A stretch of DNA of 64,000 bases. It comes from Macquaria australasica. Its lineage: Eukaryota; Chordata; Actinopteri; Centrarchiformes; Percichthyidae. The notes below the pieces were generated by a model. It saw only the letters and a program-made list of their open reading frames with translations. It was not told the origin of the DNA and ran no database searches. Numbering within the stretch: position 1 is the stretch's first letter; the number at the start of each line of letters is the position of its first letter. Positions 36,097 through 46,829 of this stretch are shown piece by piece. The DNA lies in assembly GCA_005408345.1 (NCBI GenBank), contig SEMN01001235.1:17349-81348 (forward strand), written 5' to 3'. Position numbers and translations under genes: made by a program.

Positions 36097-39000
36097 CTAC
36101 TGACTGTATGAGTTAACCCAGATAATGATGATGGTAATGAAGCTGACTGATATGAAGAGGATGTAGAGGCCGAACAGCAGGCGGTCTATGATGAAACCCA
36201 CCTGGATCCACTCCTCCGAGCTCTGGCTTCCACTCAGCTGCTGCTCCACCTGGAGGCGGATGGCCTGGAGGTCTCTGCCCAGGCTCCTCAGCTCCTGAAC
36301 GGCCTTGCCCTCCACCGCTGGCCCCCTCTCCTTTAGAGGCCCCTCATCAGCTTTTCGCTGTCCCACCACAGGTTTCATGTCTAGTTTTTAAGGAAAAAAA
36401 AGGTTGAATTCTCTTTCATTACATTTACTCCTTCAGTGTGGTGTATGTGTATAAACAATCATGTCGATCTGTCTGATCTACTCCATATATTCAGTCATTT
36501 TCTGTAATCTTACATTTCTAAATTTCATACATATGTTTAACAACTGTAAAACTACTTATAAACTCTACCTGAATCCTTTGGTTCTTTAGTCTTCTGAGGC
36601 AGGCAAACAAGACAGCCCAGAATCTGCAGAACAAACACTCGGACCCAGCGAGATACAGGAGAAAAGTCAGCGGAGCCACACAGAAGATTGGTGATGACGA
36701 TAGTCTCCAGTAGACTGGCCACCATCAGAGTCAGGCAGATAGAGAAGAACACATCTGGCAGAGAGAGACAGGAGAGAGATGTACTGAGTCTAAAGATGTA
36801 CAATGCTTTTTAGTAACTACTAGCGCAACACTGACTTATGAGAGGTATGGTGTTTCCAGTGGTAGGCAGCAGGTCGTTCATGATGAGCAGGAAGACTGTG
36901 TAGCCCAGGATGAGGGTCATCTTGAAGGAGGATCGGTCCACAGTCTGGGGAGGCAACAGGAAGCTGAAGAGGTCCACTGTGATGAGGAAGCAGCTGGGGA
37001 TCAGGAGGTTCACCACATACATGGTGGCCCGGCGCCTCACTCTGATCTGCAGAGGAAAGAAAAAAAACACTGTCACTCAAGACAAACTGTCTTCTTTTAA
37101 ATTAAGCTTTGTTGCTCATTCCTCTGAAAGAATGCCACACAGTGTTTAAGCTAGCTATTTTTAAGCTATTTCAACATGACATGAAACTACTGATCGGCAC
37201 GCAGAAACTCTCCATTAGTAAAATAACATAAACTTTTCTTGAGACAAAGTATACACTCGTAACGCAGTTATATATTTATTTCTTAATGATGATTAAACAA
37301 TCTTCAGTCATAGTTAAAAATAGTAGAAACAGTGCAAAGTCTGTTAACACATTTGAGAGCTTTTTTAAAATGTATGCTGTGAAATATGTTATCTCGGTCC
37401 ACATACAGTATCTTCACTGTAGCTGCACAATTTAGGATTTGAATGGGACTGATATTTTTAAGTATGTTGGATTTGTGTCAAACATTTTGGACAGAATAAA
37501 AAAGTAAATAAAGAAATTGCACAATATAGGTTTTCTTGCTTTCAACCCAAATATACACTACGTTAATCTGAGCCTGAAATGCAATTTACTGTCCATTTAC
37601 TCCAATTTAAAGACATTACAATCAGCCTACGTGAAATTCAAGCGCATCAATGTAAAGATCATCATTAAGTCCTGTTATGGGCTTGTGGGAGGTGATATCC
37701 AGCAACTCCCACTCCCCCATGGTGGTCATCACCGCCTTGGAGTTCTGTGTGATGTTTTCTGCAGACTCCTCCAGGAAAATCTTTATGTCCGTCGCTGGGG
37801 AGAGAATAAAATATGAAATATATTAATTTTTATATATCCCGTGAAGTCAAGGCCGATAAAAGCACATATCCACCTTACAGAGATATAGGAATTCATAGTT
37901 TCTCATTCCTGTTCATCCCATCATCCTGACAAAAAGGAAAATAAATTTACATAGAGACAGCAGAACACTGTCTGAAACTCTCTGAGGTACATAGACTACA
38001 GGTCAATCAACTCACAGTGAATCTAACATATCACACATCACACAATATTCTTGTTACAGTTTTACTTTGAGTTACTTCACAACAAAAATACTTTAACTAA
38101 ATACACGATTATTTAAACGGTTTCTTTTTCCTTTGGTCAGTGGCCATGGTCTAAGCACCAAAAATGCACTGTCCCAAAATAAATCATCATGCCTCATTGT
38201 TTACATAAGGGACAAAGATTACTTGCTGCCTCTTTACATTTACATTTCTTACGCTTTTGTCCAAAGCCGACATTTGGTGAAGTGCCTTACCCAAGTGGAT
38301 GTAGGAATTGAAAGTCAAAGTGCAGTTTTGTAAGTCGAAGGGGAAGGTGTAGATATTGAGGTTACAGGAGCTGACAACTTTGACTGGCTGAGCATCGTGT
38401 GTCAAACCATTGTTATACAGGTACACATATGGGACAAAGGGAGCTGTGTTTTCATCCATACTGCAAGACAGGAACAAGCAGAGGAGTTACGAGTGAAATG
38501 TCTGCAAAATGAGAGCATGGCACCTTTATTTTATCCACTGCTTCAAACAAGAAATAGAATTTAGCCCTATTTCTAAATTGCAGCATGAAAGCACATTCAT
38601 GTTAACCAACTCAGCTGCTATGTGATACTTTATACTGAAGATACCACAGAGACAAGAAAGACAAAGGACCTAGTGCTGAAGATCCCGGCTTTCTCTGCTG
38701 TTTGGGAGACATGCTGTTTGCATTTCAGAATTTAGATGTGTCACCTCTTGCGATTCTTTCTTATTGTCAACAAATCTCATGAAAAGACAAAAAATTAAAA
38801 AGCAACAAGAAATTGATCCTTCTAACAAGTATTGCCTGTTTGGCTAAAACCTGATATATCTTATTCCTCTGTGCCATAGAGCGCCACTGTTCAGAAACTT
38901 GCACTTGCACTGGATGACATGTTCCTTCATTACAACGAACATGGGCACTGTAATTTATTTTGAGTCAGTCTGACATACACCATCCTCCTGCCCAAAATAC

Positions 39001-40808
39001 TCACTAGAGCACCAAATGTGTATAAATCTGCGGCTGAAAATAATCCTAAAATAATTCACTAATTACTCCTGTTTGAGTGATGTTTGGTAAAAACTACAGT
39101 GCCCAGCTGTTTTGGGAAATTATTTAGCATTTTGGAACATGTTTTACGTCTTCTGTAGGAACAAAATGGACTTTGGGCTAAGAGCAACAGACAGGGTAGA
39201 GAAGTTGGAAAGTATTGAGAGATGGACTAACACATTGTTGGTTTTGGTCTTTTCATGGGATTTGTTGACAATAAGAAAAATATAGTATAGTACCAGCCTT
39301 ATCCATTAACAAAGATGTATTAGAGTGTGTTAGGATAAATCAATTGTATGTACAGTACATATAGTGCATGGTTTTAATGGAACTCACAATTCATTGATTA
39401 CAATATCTGGCACCCAAAACATGTCTCTGGGAAGAGAAATCCTGTTGGTTCCGCACTGGATTGGGTCCCAACTGACAAACTCGTTCATCCACCACTAAAA
39501 CAACAAAACTGGCGTCAGCGCACTGAGCGGGTATGTCATAAATAACAATTCACAAAAAATAATCACAAACGTCCTTACATCACTGACTGAGAAATTAAAA
39601 TGGATGACTTCAATACTTACATAATGTAGCCAAATGTAAGTGATCAAGAGTTGAGCCTTTTCATCCTGGAAGACAAGAAGAGCTACTTTAAGGCACAAAA
39701 ATGACGACAGTGTTACCTTAAGAAATTCTCAGTGGAGCACAGCAACATAAAGAAGTTGTTTAATTCAGGTTACATTTGGATAAAGACAGCGGCAGGGTGA
39801 TAGAAGGTGTCGCTTTTTGGTGACTCTTTATTGTTAATCAGTATTAAATATATGATATTAAATTATACATCCATAAAGCTCCTTCTGGTATAGAAATGAC
39901 TTAGTTAGTGTTTTGCCTAATGTAAAGAGTTTCATACCAAGATAAGTGCCACATACTCAATTAATGGTAAAATGCATATACACACTCAGTGTACCGTATA
40001 ATGCTACTTATCCTTATCTACTGAGAGCTGAACATACCACTCCTAGTATCCCATACATGGTGAAGAATGTGCTGACGTTAGTGCAGGTTGTCATGTTCAT
40101 GACAGGCCGTATGGCACTCAGGTTAAAGACTGGAGTCAGAGCATCCAGCAGGGCGGGTTGGTTTGGCTGAGAGCAGTTCACCTCAATGGCACTGCACACA
40201 GCTGACGAGAGGATTCGAAAATTAAAAGTCCCGTCGTAAACATGCTTTGGCTCATGTGACTTTCAACAAAACAGCAGACTTGCAACTAACAAAGTGGATT
40301 TAAAAATATAGGGATCGTCTCAGCTTTAGTTCCCAGTAAGCACTGGGATTTCAATTAACTTGCACAAAATGCACAACACACAGAAATCTAAATCTTAGTA
40401 TTAGCCAGTATTTGGCTTACAATATTGAATATATATTATACATTGTATTATTGTACATGCAGTATACATTCTTCTGCACTGTTTTGGTTTGTTACTGATG
40501 CTACCTTGTTGAAAAAAACCTTTGATTTGAGTAAGACCTCATGCCTGATACTCAATATTGTGCGTACCAAAAAGCTTACCTGGTGTAAGAATGAGAAACA
40601 CGACCAGAGTGGGCCTGACTGATGGAGGAAAACACTAGAATAAAACAACAATTGTTTCAATTTAACTAATTTATCAGTTACAGAGAGGATTTATATAACT
40701 GATACATAACTGATGCTGTATTTAGTCTTAGAAATAACGCCTCATAACATACAGAATATGCACCAGGCGAAGATACTTTACCTTCGGTGTAGTATCCTTG
40801 GATGTCAT
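36097..40808 (-). CDS. htr3c-like: Gene E: 5-HT3 receptor C/D/E-like channel subunit, complete
   Basis: Ten exons sum to 1413 nt (470 aa): 40782-40808, 40580-40634, 40038-40201, 39621-39665, 39388-39494, 38291-38460, 37631-37794, 36836-37046, 36569-36754, 36097-36380. The first exon codes only MTSKDTTPK; the signal core LVVFLILTP follows in exon 2. Motifs: IWLHYWWMNEFVSW, Cys-loop CNLNIYTFPFDLQNC, loop B TFNSYIH (Tyr), M2 DRSSFKMTLILGYTVFLL with IMNDLLP, M3 NVFFSICLTLMVASL, then an MA helix (ELRSLGRDLQAIRLQVEQQL) and M4 ending IIIIWVNSYSQ. The M3-M4 loop exon (186 nt) is the shortest in the array. It is the sister of gene D. It would act as a cation-channel subunit at the plasma membrane; ligand and homomer ability are unknown. 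Intron 5 (38461-39387) carries a MITE with near-perfect inverted repeats. Confidence 0.9.
38761..39275. mobile_element. MITE with 28-bp terminal inverted repeats in gene E
   Basis: The left end begins TTATTGTCAACAAATCTCAT and continues GAAAAGAC. The right end, reverse-complemented, is the same 28 bases with one mismatch (ATCCCATG for ATCTCATG). There is no open frame inside. A second, more decayed copy lies at 55764-56142. Confidence 0.8.
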
Positions 40809-42326
40809 GATGTCAGGTTAAATATTAAAGCTTTATCTTTCTACAGTTGTCAAATGAAAGCAGTTTCTTCAGTATCACTTGTCTGGAGAGCACAGAACAA
40901 TCATCACACTGCTTTATGGGAACATTTGCTTTTAGTTGTCAATTGTATAAGTAATCTAAATAGACTGCTGAGTGTAACCATAAATAACCATTGTCAGACA
41001 GCAAAGGCATACCCACCACTTACCTGGCAAACTAACTCTTGCAAGACTAAATTCAGCCTTAGTGGCCAAGATATACATAGTGCCACTGTAAACCAAGCGT
41101 GATGTGGACAAAGACCTTGCAAATTATGTGGGAAATGGAAAACTCTGCAAGGCAGCTACTTTCCCTGTAAGTGGTTTCATACAAAACACAGATAAACCAC
41201 AGTTAATGTGTTGTGTGTGACTTGCAGATGGTGAAGACTGACCACAGCAGCATCAGTGTCACACCTGCTGGTCCTACGCAAATAAACAGTGGGAGCCCTG
41301 TGAGAAACGTGTGTCCTCTGGTGTCACCTCAAGCCTTTTTTTCATTTTATATTAATGATTCATTTTATATTCATTTTTATTAATCAAAATTAAACAGGTT
41401 GCACAACTCTGCTCCAATACACAATCCCCAAATCTCCGGCAAACCAAACCTTTCTTTGTGTCATATAAATGTTGTTTAACATGTACAGAAATAGTCAATG
41501 TAAGCCTCCCACATTGAAACTGTAACTATTAGGAAGGACACTGCTGACTTTGCTGAAACGTTTGGCCTTTTCTTTGAATCTTCTGTTAATGATTGTGGGA
41601 CAGTGTGGGTGGCAATCTTTTCTGTTTTCTCTTGTCTGTTCCACCCTCCTGATATCGCTGCTTGTGCTTACTGTGCAGCTCCTGTCTTTATTTCAAACAA
41701 ACTGCTCATACTTGCTGCTGTCATAAATGTAATGCATCACAGTCTGTGTGCCATAGACTCTTTACCACCTAGCTGACACCATGCATAAAAAAGAATAAAC
41801 CTACTGTATGTACAACCCATCCCATTTTGTTACTTAAGTGACTCCTTTATATGTGTTTTAAGTATCAAAATTCATTGGCAGGCCTTCATCCTCTTATTTA
41901 GGGCCATATTTACACATTAAATCGTAAATAAATTAGACCTGTGTATAAAACAGAATATACCCACACTACACATCACAAATACATTTAGTTTATTGCTTGG
42001 ATAAGCTTTATTTATCTATTACATTTCTGTTTGTAAGAAGGCTTGTTTAATGCTTTTGTGCAAACAAGTTGATATGTTAAAGAAAACTGACCACCAACAA
42101 GAATAATATGAAAGCTTACATGCACTTGATTATTGTACTAATATGATAGAGGAAGCAATACAATGAAACAGAATGACAGGAGGGAAAGTCTTATACAATT
42201 GTTGCTTAGCTAATATGAGCTTAGGCATAAAACATCATTAAACTTCAAGAATAAATACAAGACAATCTGCAACTTACTTTTACATACTTAAAATTAATAA
42301 AAGGCTGATATAAAAGCAACACAAGC
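40809..42326. other. Region between gene E and the RTP pair
   Basis: No gene. The right part (about 41900-42320) is the 3' flank/UTR of RTP copy a, repeated with high similarity at about 43985-44430. Confidence 0.5.
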
Positions 42327-43480
42327 TCATTCCCTTGCACAGATGCCTTGCCTACAGGCCTCACAATGTTCAGGCTCATGGGGACTTTTGACATCCAGTC
42401 TTACAAAAGGTTTGTTCCCTTTGCCCAGGTCTTCATGGTAGCATTTGATTCTTATCTTCTCCACCAGATTCTCCAGGAGGATGTTGATGTTCTCGGAGGC
42501 GATGCTGGGCATCTCCATCGGAGCTTCATCGCACATCTTGCAGTTCTGACGGAAGCGCCTCACCTTGACAACGCCCTGCCCGCCTGACAGGCGCATGTGG
42601 AAGACCACCATCACCCGGTTGGAAGGCCAGCCTCTTCCACACATGGGGCAGTCGAACCTTGATAATGACAGAAAACCCAAGTTGAAGAACATCTGAACTG
42701 GCCCTTTAACTGTAAACCTGCTGATAGGATGTTTGAGGAAAATGAAACTTAAAAGTTGAAAACTGGTTTCCTTAAGTTTCAGGTCTAGTTTTGTACTATG
42801 AATGGGATGGGAAACAACAAGTTTGTTTCACTACAGCAGTTGTTAAGCATATAAAAAACAAGTGCCTAATAAACTATTTATACACAAAAATGAAGAGAAA
42901 GGAAAGCTCATGTAATGAAAATGTGACTGCTTTGTGTATGTTTGGGAAGTTAGGGTGCCTTATGATTATCATTGACTGGTATTCTCTCAATATAACTCTG
43001 ACTCTAAAATAACCCAGCTTTTGTCACACTGGACATGGCATTAACTTAAATCCATTCCCCCTGACGCTTACCCCAACCCGAAGCTTAACCAAAAAACAAG
43101 CCTTTACCCTAAAATTTAATAGTTAACCTTGTGGGGACCAGTTTTTGTCCCCAAATCAGACGTGAGTCACCACAATGTGACTGTGTGAACACATTTTTTG
43201 TCCACACAAGTTAAGTAGTACAAGCACATATACATACACACAAACCTTAATAAACCTAATGCACTGTACTATAATACAATACTGTATATACACACCAACT
43301 ACTGTGATTAATAGTAGTACAGTACACTGACCATGCACATGTGTTCCTGATGTACTGCTCCCAGCCCAGGTCTGGGCAGTCAGGCACAAGACTGTCATCA
43401 AACTCCAGACGCCAGGAGTCTCCATGTTTAAGATTGTTTGCTTTCGTCTGGAAGATACTTGTCCACTCCGATCGTGCCAT
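42327..43480 (-). CDS. rtp3-like: RTP copy a: receptor-transporting protein with 3CxxC zinc finger, intact
   Basis: Two exons, 43332-43480 and 42327-42657, join GCATG|G in frame to give 159 aa. Exon 1 encodes MARSEWTSIFQTKA and LGWEQYIRNTCA, the N-terminal signature of RTP proteins. Exon 2 carries the zf-3CxxC domain: FDCPMCGRGW, a WPSNRVMVVFHM strand, CKMC, KCYH and the terminal CEAC...C. RTPs help odorant, taste and opioid receptors reach the cell surface, and RTP4 is an interferon-induced antiviral factor in mammals. The length fits fish RTPs without a membrane tail. An ISRE-like element lies about 145 bp upstream of the ATG. A second possible start, ATG at 42692, reads through the exon 2 acceptor and would make a 121-aa form with the whole zinc domain. 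Confidence 0.88.
42735..42746 (+). promoter_or_regulatory. ISRE-like element in the intron of RTP copy a
   Basis: GAAAATGAAACT fits the interferon-stimulated response core GAAANNGAAACT. It is part of a roughly 90-bp block that is repeated upstream of exon 1 (from 43600) and lies about 45 bp above the alternative ATG at 42692. Confidence 0.5.
43050..43190. repeat. Dispersed TTGTGGGGACCAG repeat
   Basis: CTTACCCCAACCCGAAGC, TTGTGGGGACCAGTTTTTGT and CACAATGTGACTGTGTGAAC resemble the repeat at 23690-23870. It lies in the intron of RTP copy a. Confidence 0.5.
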
Positions 43481-43624
43481 CCTGTCAGTGTCAGTGGTGC
43501 TGGTAGCTGAAGAAAAGAAGAGACTCTGACAGCTGATCTGTACAGTACACAAACAACTTGTGAGAATGACTCGTCACCCTGGGTTGAGAAGCTTTTAACA
43601 TGAGCCTGCCAATAGAGAGTCTAA

Positions 43625-43637
43625 GGAAAATGAAACT
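43625..43637 (+). promoter_or_regulatory. ISRE-like element upstream of RTP copy a
   Basis: GGAAAATGAAACT contains the ISRE core GAAANNGAAACT, about 145 bp upstream of the copy a start codon (43480). It is followed by GGAAACCTGGTTTCC, a near-palindrome, and CTTAAGTTTC. Such sites bind IRF/ISGF3 in either orientation. Function is inferred only. Confidence 0.55.
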
Positions 43638-43688
43638 TAAAAGTGGAAACCTGGTTTCCTTAAGTTTCGAGTTTTGTACTATGAATTA

Positions 43689-43785
43689 AAGAGTCGGTCT
43701 AGACCTGCTCTGTATGAAAAAGTGCCCTGAGATAACTTTGTTATGATATGGCACTATATAAATAAAACTGAATTGAACTGAATGG
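43689..43785 (+). mobile_element. LINE 3'-tail fragment
   Basis: AGAGTCGGTCTAGACCTGCT, then AAAAGTGCCCTGAGATAACT and AATAAAACTGAATTGAACTG match the terminal 100 bases of the LINE at 62355-62452. It sits in the 5' flank of RTP copy a. Confidence 0.8.
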
Positions 43786-44433
43786 GTGAAAATGTAACTG
43801 CTTTGTACGTGTTTGGGTGTTTTGGGTGCCTTATGATTATAATTAACTGGAAGTCAACTGAAAGTTAACTTTTCATTTACTAATATATCACACACATAAG
43901 GAATGACGATTAGTGTGGATTAACTAAAATAAGATCGCTGCCTTTATGTTTCCTAAAAACTTGCACTACCTTCATTCTGTCATTTAGTGTCATATTTACA
44001 CATTAAATCGTAAATAAATTAGACCAGTGTATTTGAAAACAGAAAATACCCACACTACACATCACAAATACATTTAGTTTATTGCTTGGATAAGCTTTAT
44101 TTATCTATTACATTTCTGTTTGTAAGAAGGCTTGTTTAATGCTTTTGTGCAAACAAGTTGATATGTTAAAGAAAACTGACCACCAACAAGAATAATATGA
44201 AAGCTTACATGCACTTGATTATTGTACTAATATGATAGAGGAAGCAATACAATGAAACAGAATGACAGGAGGGAAAGTCTTATACAATTGATGCTTAGCT
44301 AATATGAGCTTAGGCATAAAACATCATTAAAACTCTTGACAAAATCAAATAAGAATAAATACAAGACAATCTGAGACAAATATGACATATTTTTATTTAA
44401 TTAATAAAAGGCTGACTTAAAAGCAACACAAGC

Positions 44434-46409
44434 TCAATTCCTTGTACAGATGCCTTGAATACAGGCCTCACAATGAGCAGGCTCATGGGGACTTTTGACA
44501 TCCAGGCTTTTAAAAGGCCTGTTCATCTGGCCCAGGTTTTCATGGTAGCATTTCACTCTTATCTTCTCTACCAGATTCTCCAGAAGGATGTCGATGTTCT
44601 CGGAGGTGATGCTGGGCGTCTCCATCGGAGCTTCATTGCACATCTTGCAGTTCTGACAGAAGCGCCTCACCTTGACAGTGCCCTGCCCGTCTGACAGGTG
44701 CATGTGGAAGACCACCATCACCCGGTTGGAAGGCCAGCCTCTTCCACACTTAGTGCATTTGAACCTTGAAAATGCATTAAGACCCAAGTTACACTTGAAA
44801 CTCAAGTTTTAGCGATAGACACACCTCCTGGAAGCATTGATGGTCTGGAAGAAGAAATTATATAATTGGGTTTAAAAGTCAGTTGGCCAACCCAAATTAT
44901 TGAATATCTGGCTAAATAATGTTGTTAGACTAAAGCCAATGCAAAGGGTAAATGGGAGGAGAGAGAGCCATTGACATCACCTCCTTCCTGCTTACTGTGG
45001 GCAGATGAAGCCTTATGAAACTCTGTGGTTTTCTTTCTATTTGTGCCAAAAAAACAAACAGATTCAAAGCTTTGGGGCTTCAAATGCAGCACAGTGACAT
45101 CTGGTGGTTTGCAAAACTTATAGCAGCCCTTCTAGACAGGGGCCAAAGCACAACAACACCTATCTGATTTGTTTTGTTTCAGTCTCATATGTGTGCAATA
45201 AAAGTCCAAGAAGCCTGCCTTTTATTATTAAATCTGTAATACACGTTACTGTGCAATAAGTTACAGTAAAATAATTAATAAATGCATTTTCTATAAAGCC
45301 TATATATAAAATATTTCTGCTGGCAGGAAATAGTAATTAGTGTACTTTAGACCCATATGTGTCACAGTTTGCCTCTTTTAGTCCCTCCCTTCAGCCACAC
45401 ACTCTCAAACCACTGCCTACATCCTCTTCCTACCCACTTTGTTCACATGGAGGGTCACATTAAATGCCATCCCAAACCATGTAGCAGGGAGTGGAAGTGG
45501 GGAGGGTCCGGTTTGAGAAAGGCCCTCTGTCCCTGTCTTCAGCCCCTGCTCATTTCTACCAGGCCATGTTCCATCCTCCAGCTCCCCAGACCTGTCATTC
45601 TTGAGCCATCCACCATATGCCATCAAACTTTCCTCTGTCATTCCACATCCTGCCACCCCCATCTGCCTTGCAATCACCTCATTCCCCTCACCTGAGCTTC
45701 CCTGCCCATCTCCCCACCTGAACCTCATTCCTTCATCAGCCACTCCCTACATATACCGGGTGTGCTTGTATGTGTCCACACCCTTTGTTCCAGCATCAGT
45801 TTATCCTAGTTGCCATGTGCCTTGTAGCTATGTTGTGTTTTTGCTTACAAGCTTCTGTAACATGAACCTGGACCTCAGTCTGCCTGCCTGTTGCCTGTCT
45901 ACTGGTTACGTGTCTGCCTGTAAGCTCAATTCAATAAATCACCAACATCATCCTGCTGCCTCATCTGTCTGCATTTGGGTCCTGTCCCTGTTGCCCTGGA
46001 TTTCCTGAGTTGTGACAATATGAGTTGCAATGTGATGTGATTGAAGAATGACATACATTAAATTGCCTATTACTTTTATTACACAATTACTTGGTATCAG
46101 GTGGAAATGTTACCATATTCATTATGTCTTTCTAGTGCACATTGCCCCATATTTCTCAATTATTCACCTCTCTTCTTATCCCAGTAATGTGCCCATCAAA
46201 ACTGATCATTTATATTAACCTAACATATAGAATACTGTATGTACACACCAACACACTGACTTTGCACATGTGTTCCTGATGTACTGCTCCCAGCCCAGCT
46301 TTGGGTGGTTAGGCACAAGACTTTCATCAAACCCCAGTTACCAGAAGTCTCCTTGTTTAAGTTTCTTTGCTTTAATCTGGAAGATATGCATCTACTCCGA
46401 TCGTGCCAT
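44434..46409 (-). pseudogene. RTP copy b: exon 1 with two stop codons, exon 2 intact
   Basis: Exons 46261-46409 and 44434-44764 match copy a in length, phase and splice sites. Exon 1 has TAG at codon 6 (Trp in copy a) and TAA at codon 24 (Arg in copy a). Exon 2 is fully open with all zinc ligands (CTKCGRGW, CQNCKMC, KCYH, CEAC...C). The open frame extends above the acceptor to an ATG at 44805, which gives a possible 123-aa protein with the zinc domain but without the RTP N-terminus. The upstream ISRE-like motif is degraded: the first GAAA of the core is changed, in an A-rich run near 46510-46540. The intron contains a solo LTR. Most likely a pseudogene, though a short product cannot be excluded. 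Confidence 0.8.
45360..46017. mobile_element. Solo LTR (658 bp) with 5-bp target-site duplication
   Basis: Begins TGTCACAG and ends TTGTGACA, the TG...CA ends with short inverted repeats typical of LTRs. It is bounded on both sides by ATATG (45355-45359 and 46018-46022). It is C/T-rich, with an AATAAA near 45933 on the plus strand. There is no internal retroelement coding region, so only one LTR remains after recombination. The family (Gypsy-like or retrovirus-like) cannot be told from the LTR alone. Openings of 110-135 codons inside it are not genes. Confidence 0.85.
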
Positions 46410-46829
46410 CCTGTCAGTGTCAGTGGTGCCAGTGGCTGAAGAAGAAAAAAACAATGACAGCTGATCTGTACAGTACACAAATGACTCATCACTTTGAGCA
46501 TGACCCTTCCAATAAAGAGAAAAAAAAAAATGAAACTTAAAAGTGCAAACCTATGAATGGAATGGCGAATGACATGTTTGTCTTGCAAGGGCAGATGTTA
46601 AGCATATAAAAAACATTAGTCACTAGACTGTCTACCTGGTTTCATTTCTCTTCAGAAATGAAGAGAAGGGAAAGCCCATGTAATGAAAATGTAACTGCTT
46701 TGTGTCTGTTTGGGTAGTTAGGTTTCCTTATGATTATCATTGACTGGCATTATCATTCATTTACTAATATATCACACACATACGAAGTGTGGATTAACTG
46801 AAATAAGATCACTGCTTGTATGTGTTTCG

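Noticed and set aside
9127..40808. Zinc-activated channel (ZACN) or nicotinic receptor identity for the array
   Set aside because: M2 (FKMTLILGYTVFLL), the exon structure and the HTR3C-like segments ILGV and NDLLP fit 5-HT3 subunits; ZACN pore and Cys-loop differ clearly.
45357..46008. Plus- and minus-strand openings of 108-135 codons
   Set aside because: They lie entirely inside the solo LTR, are C/T-biased and overlap in several frames; no protein signature.
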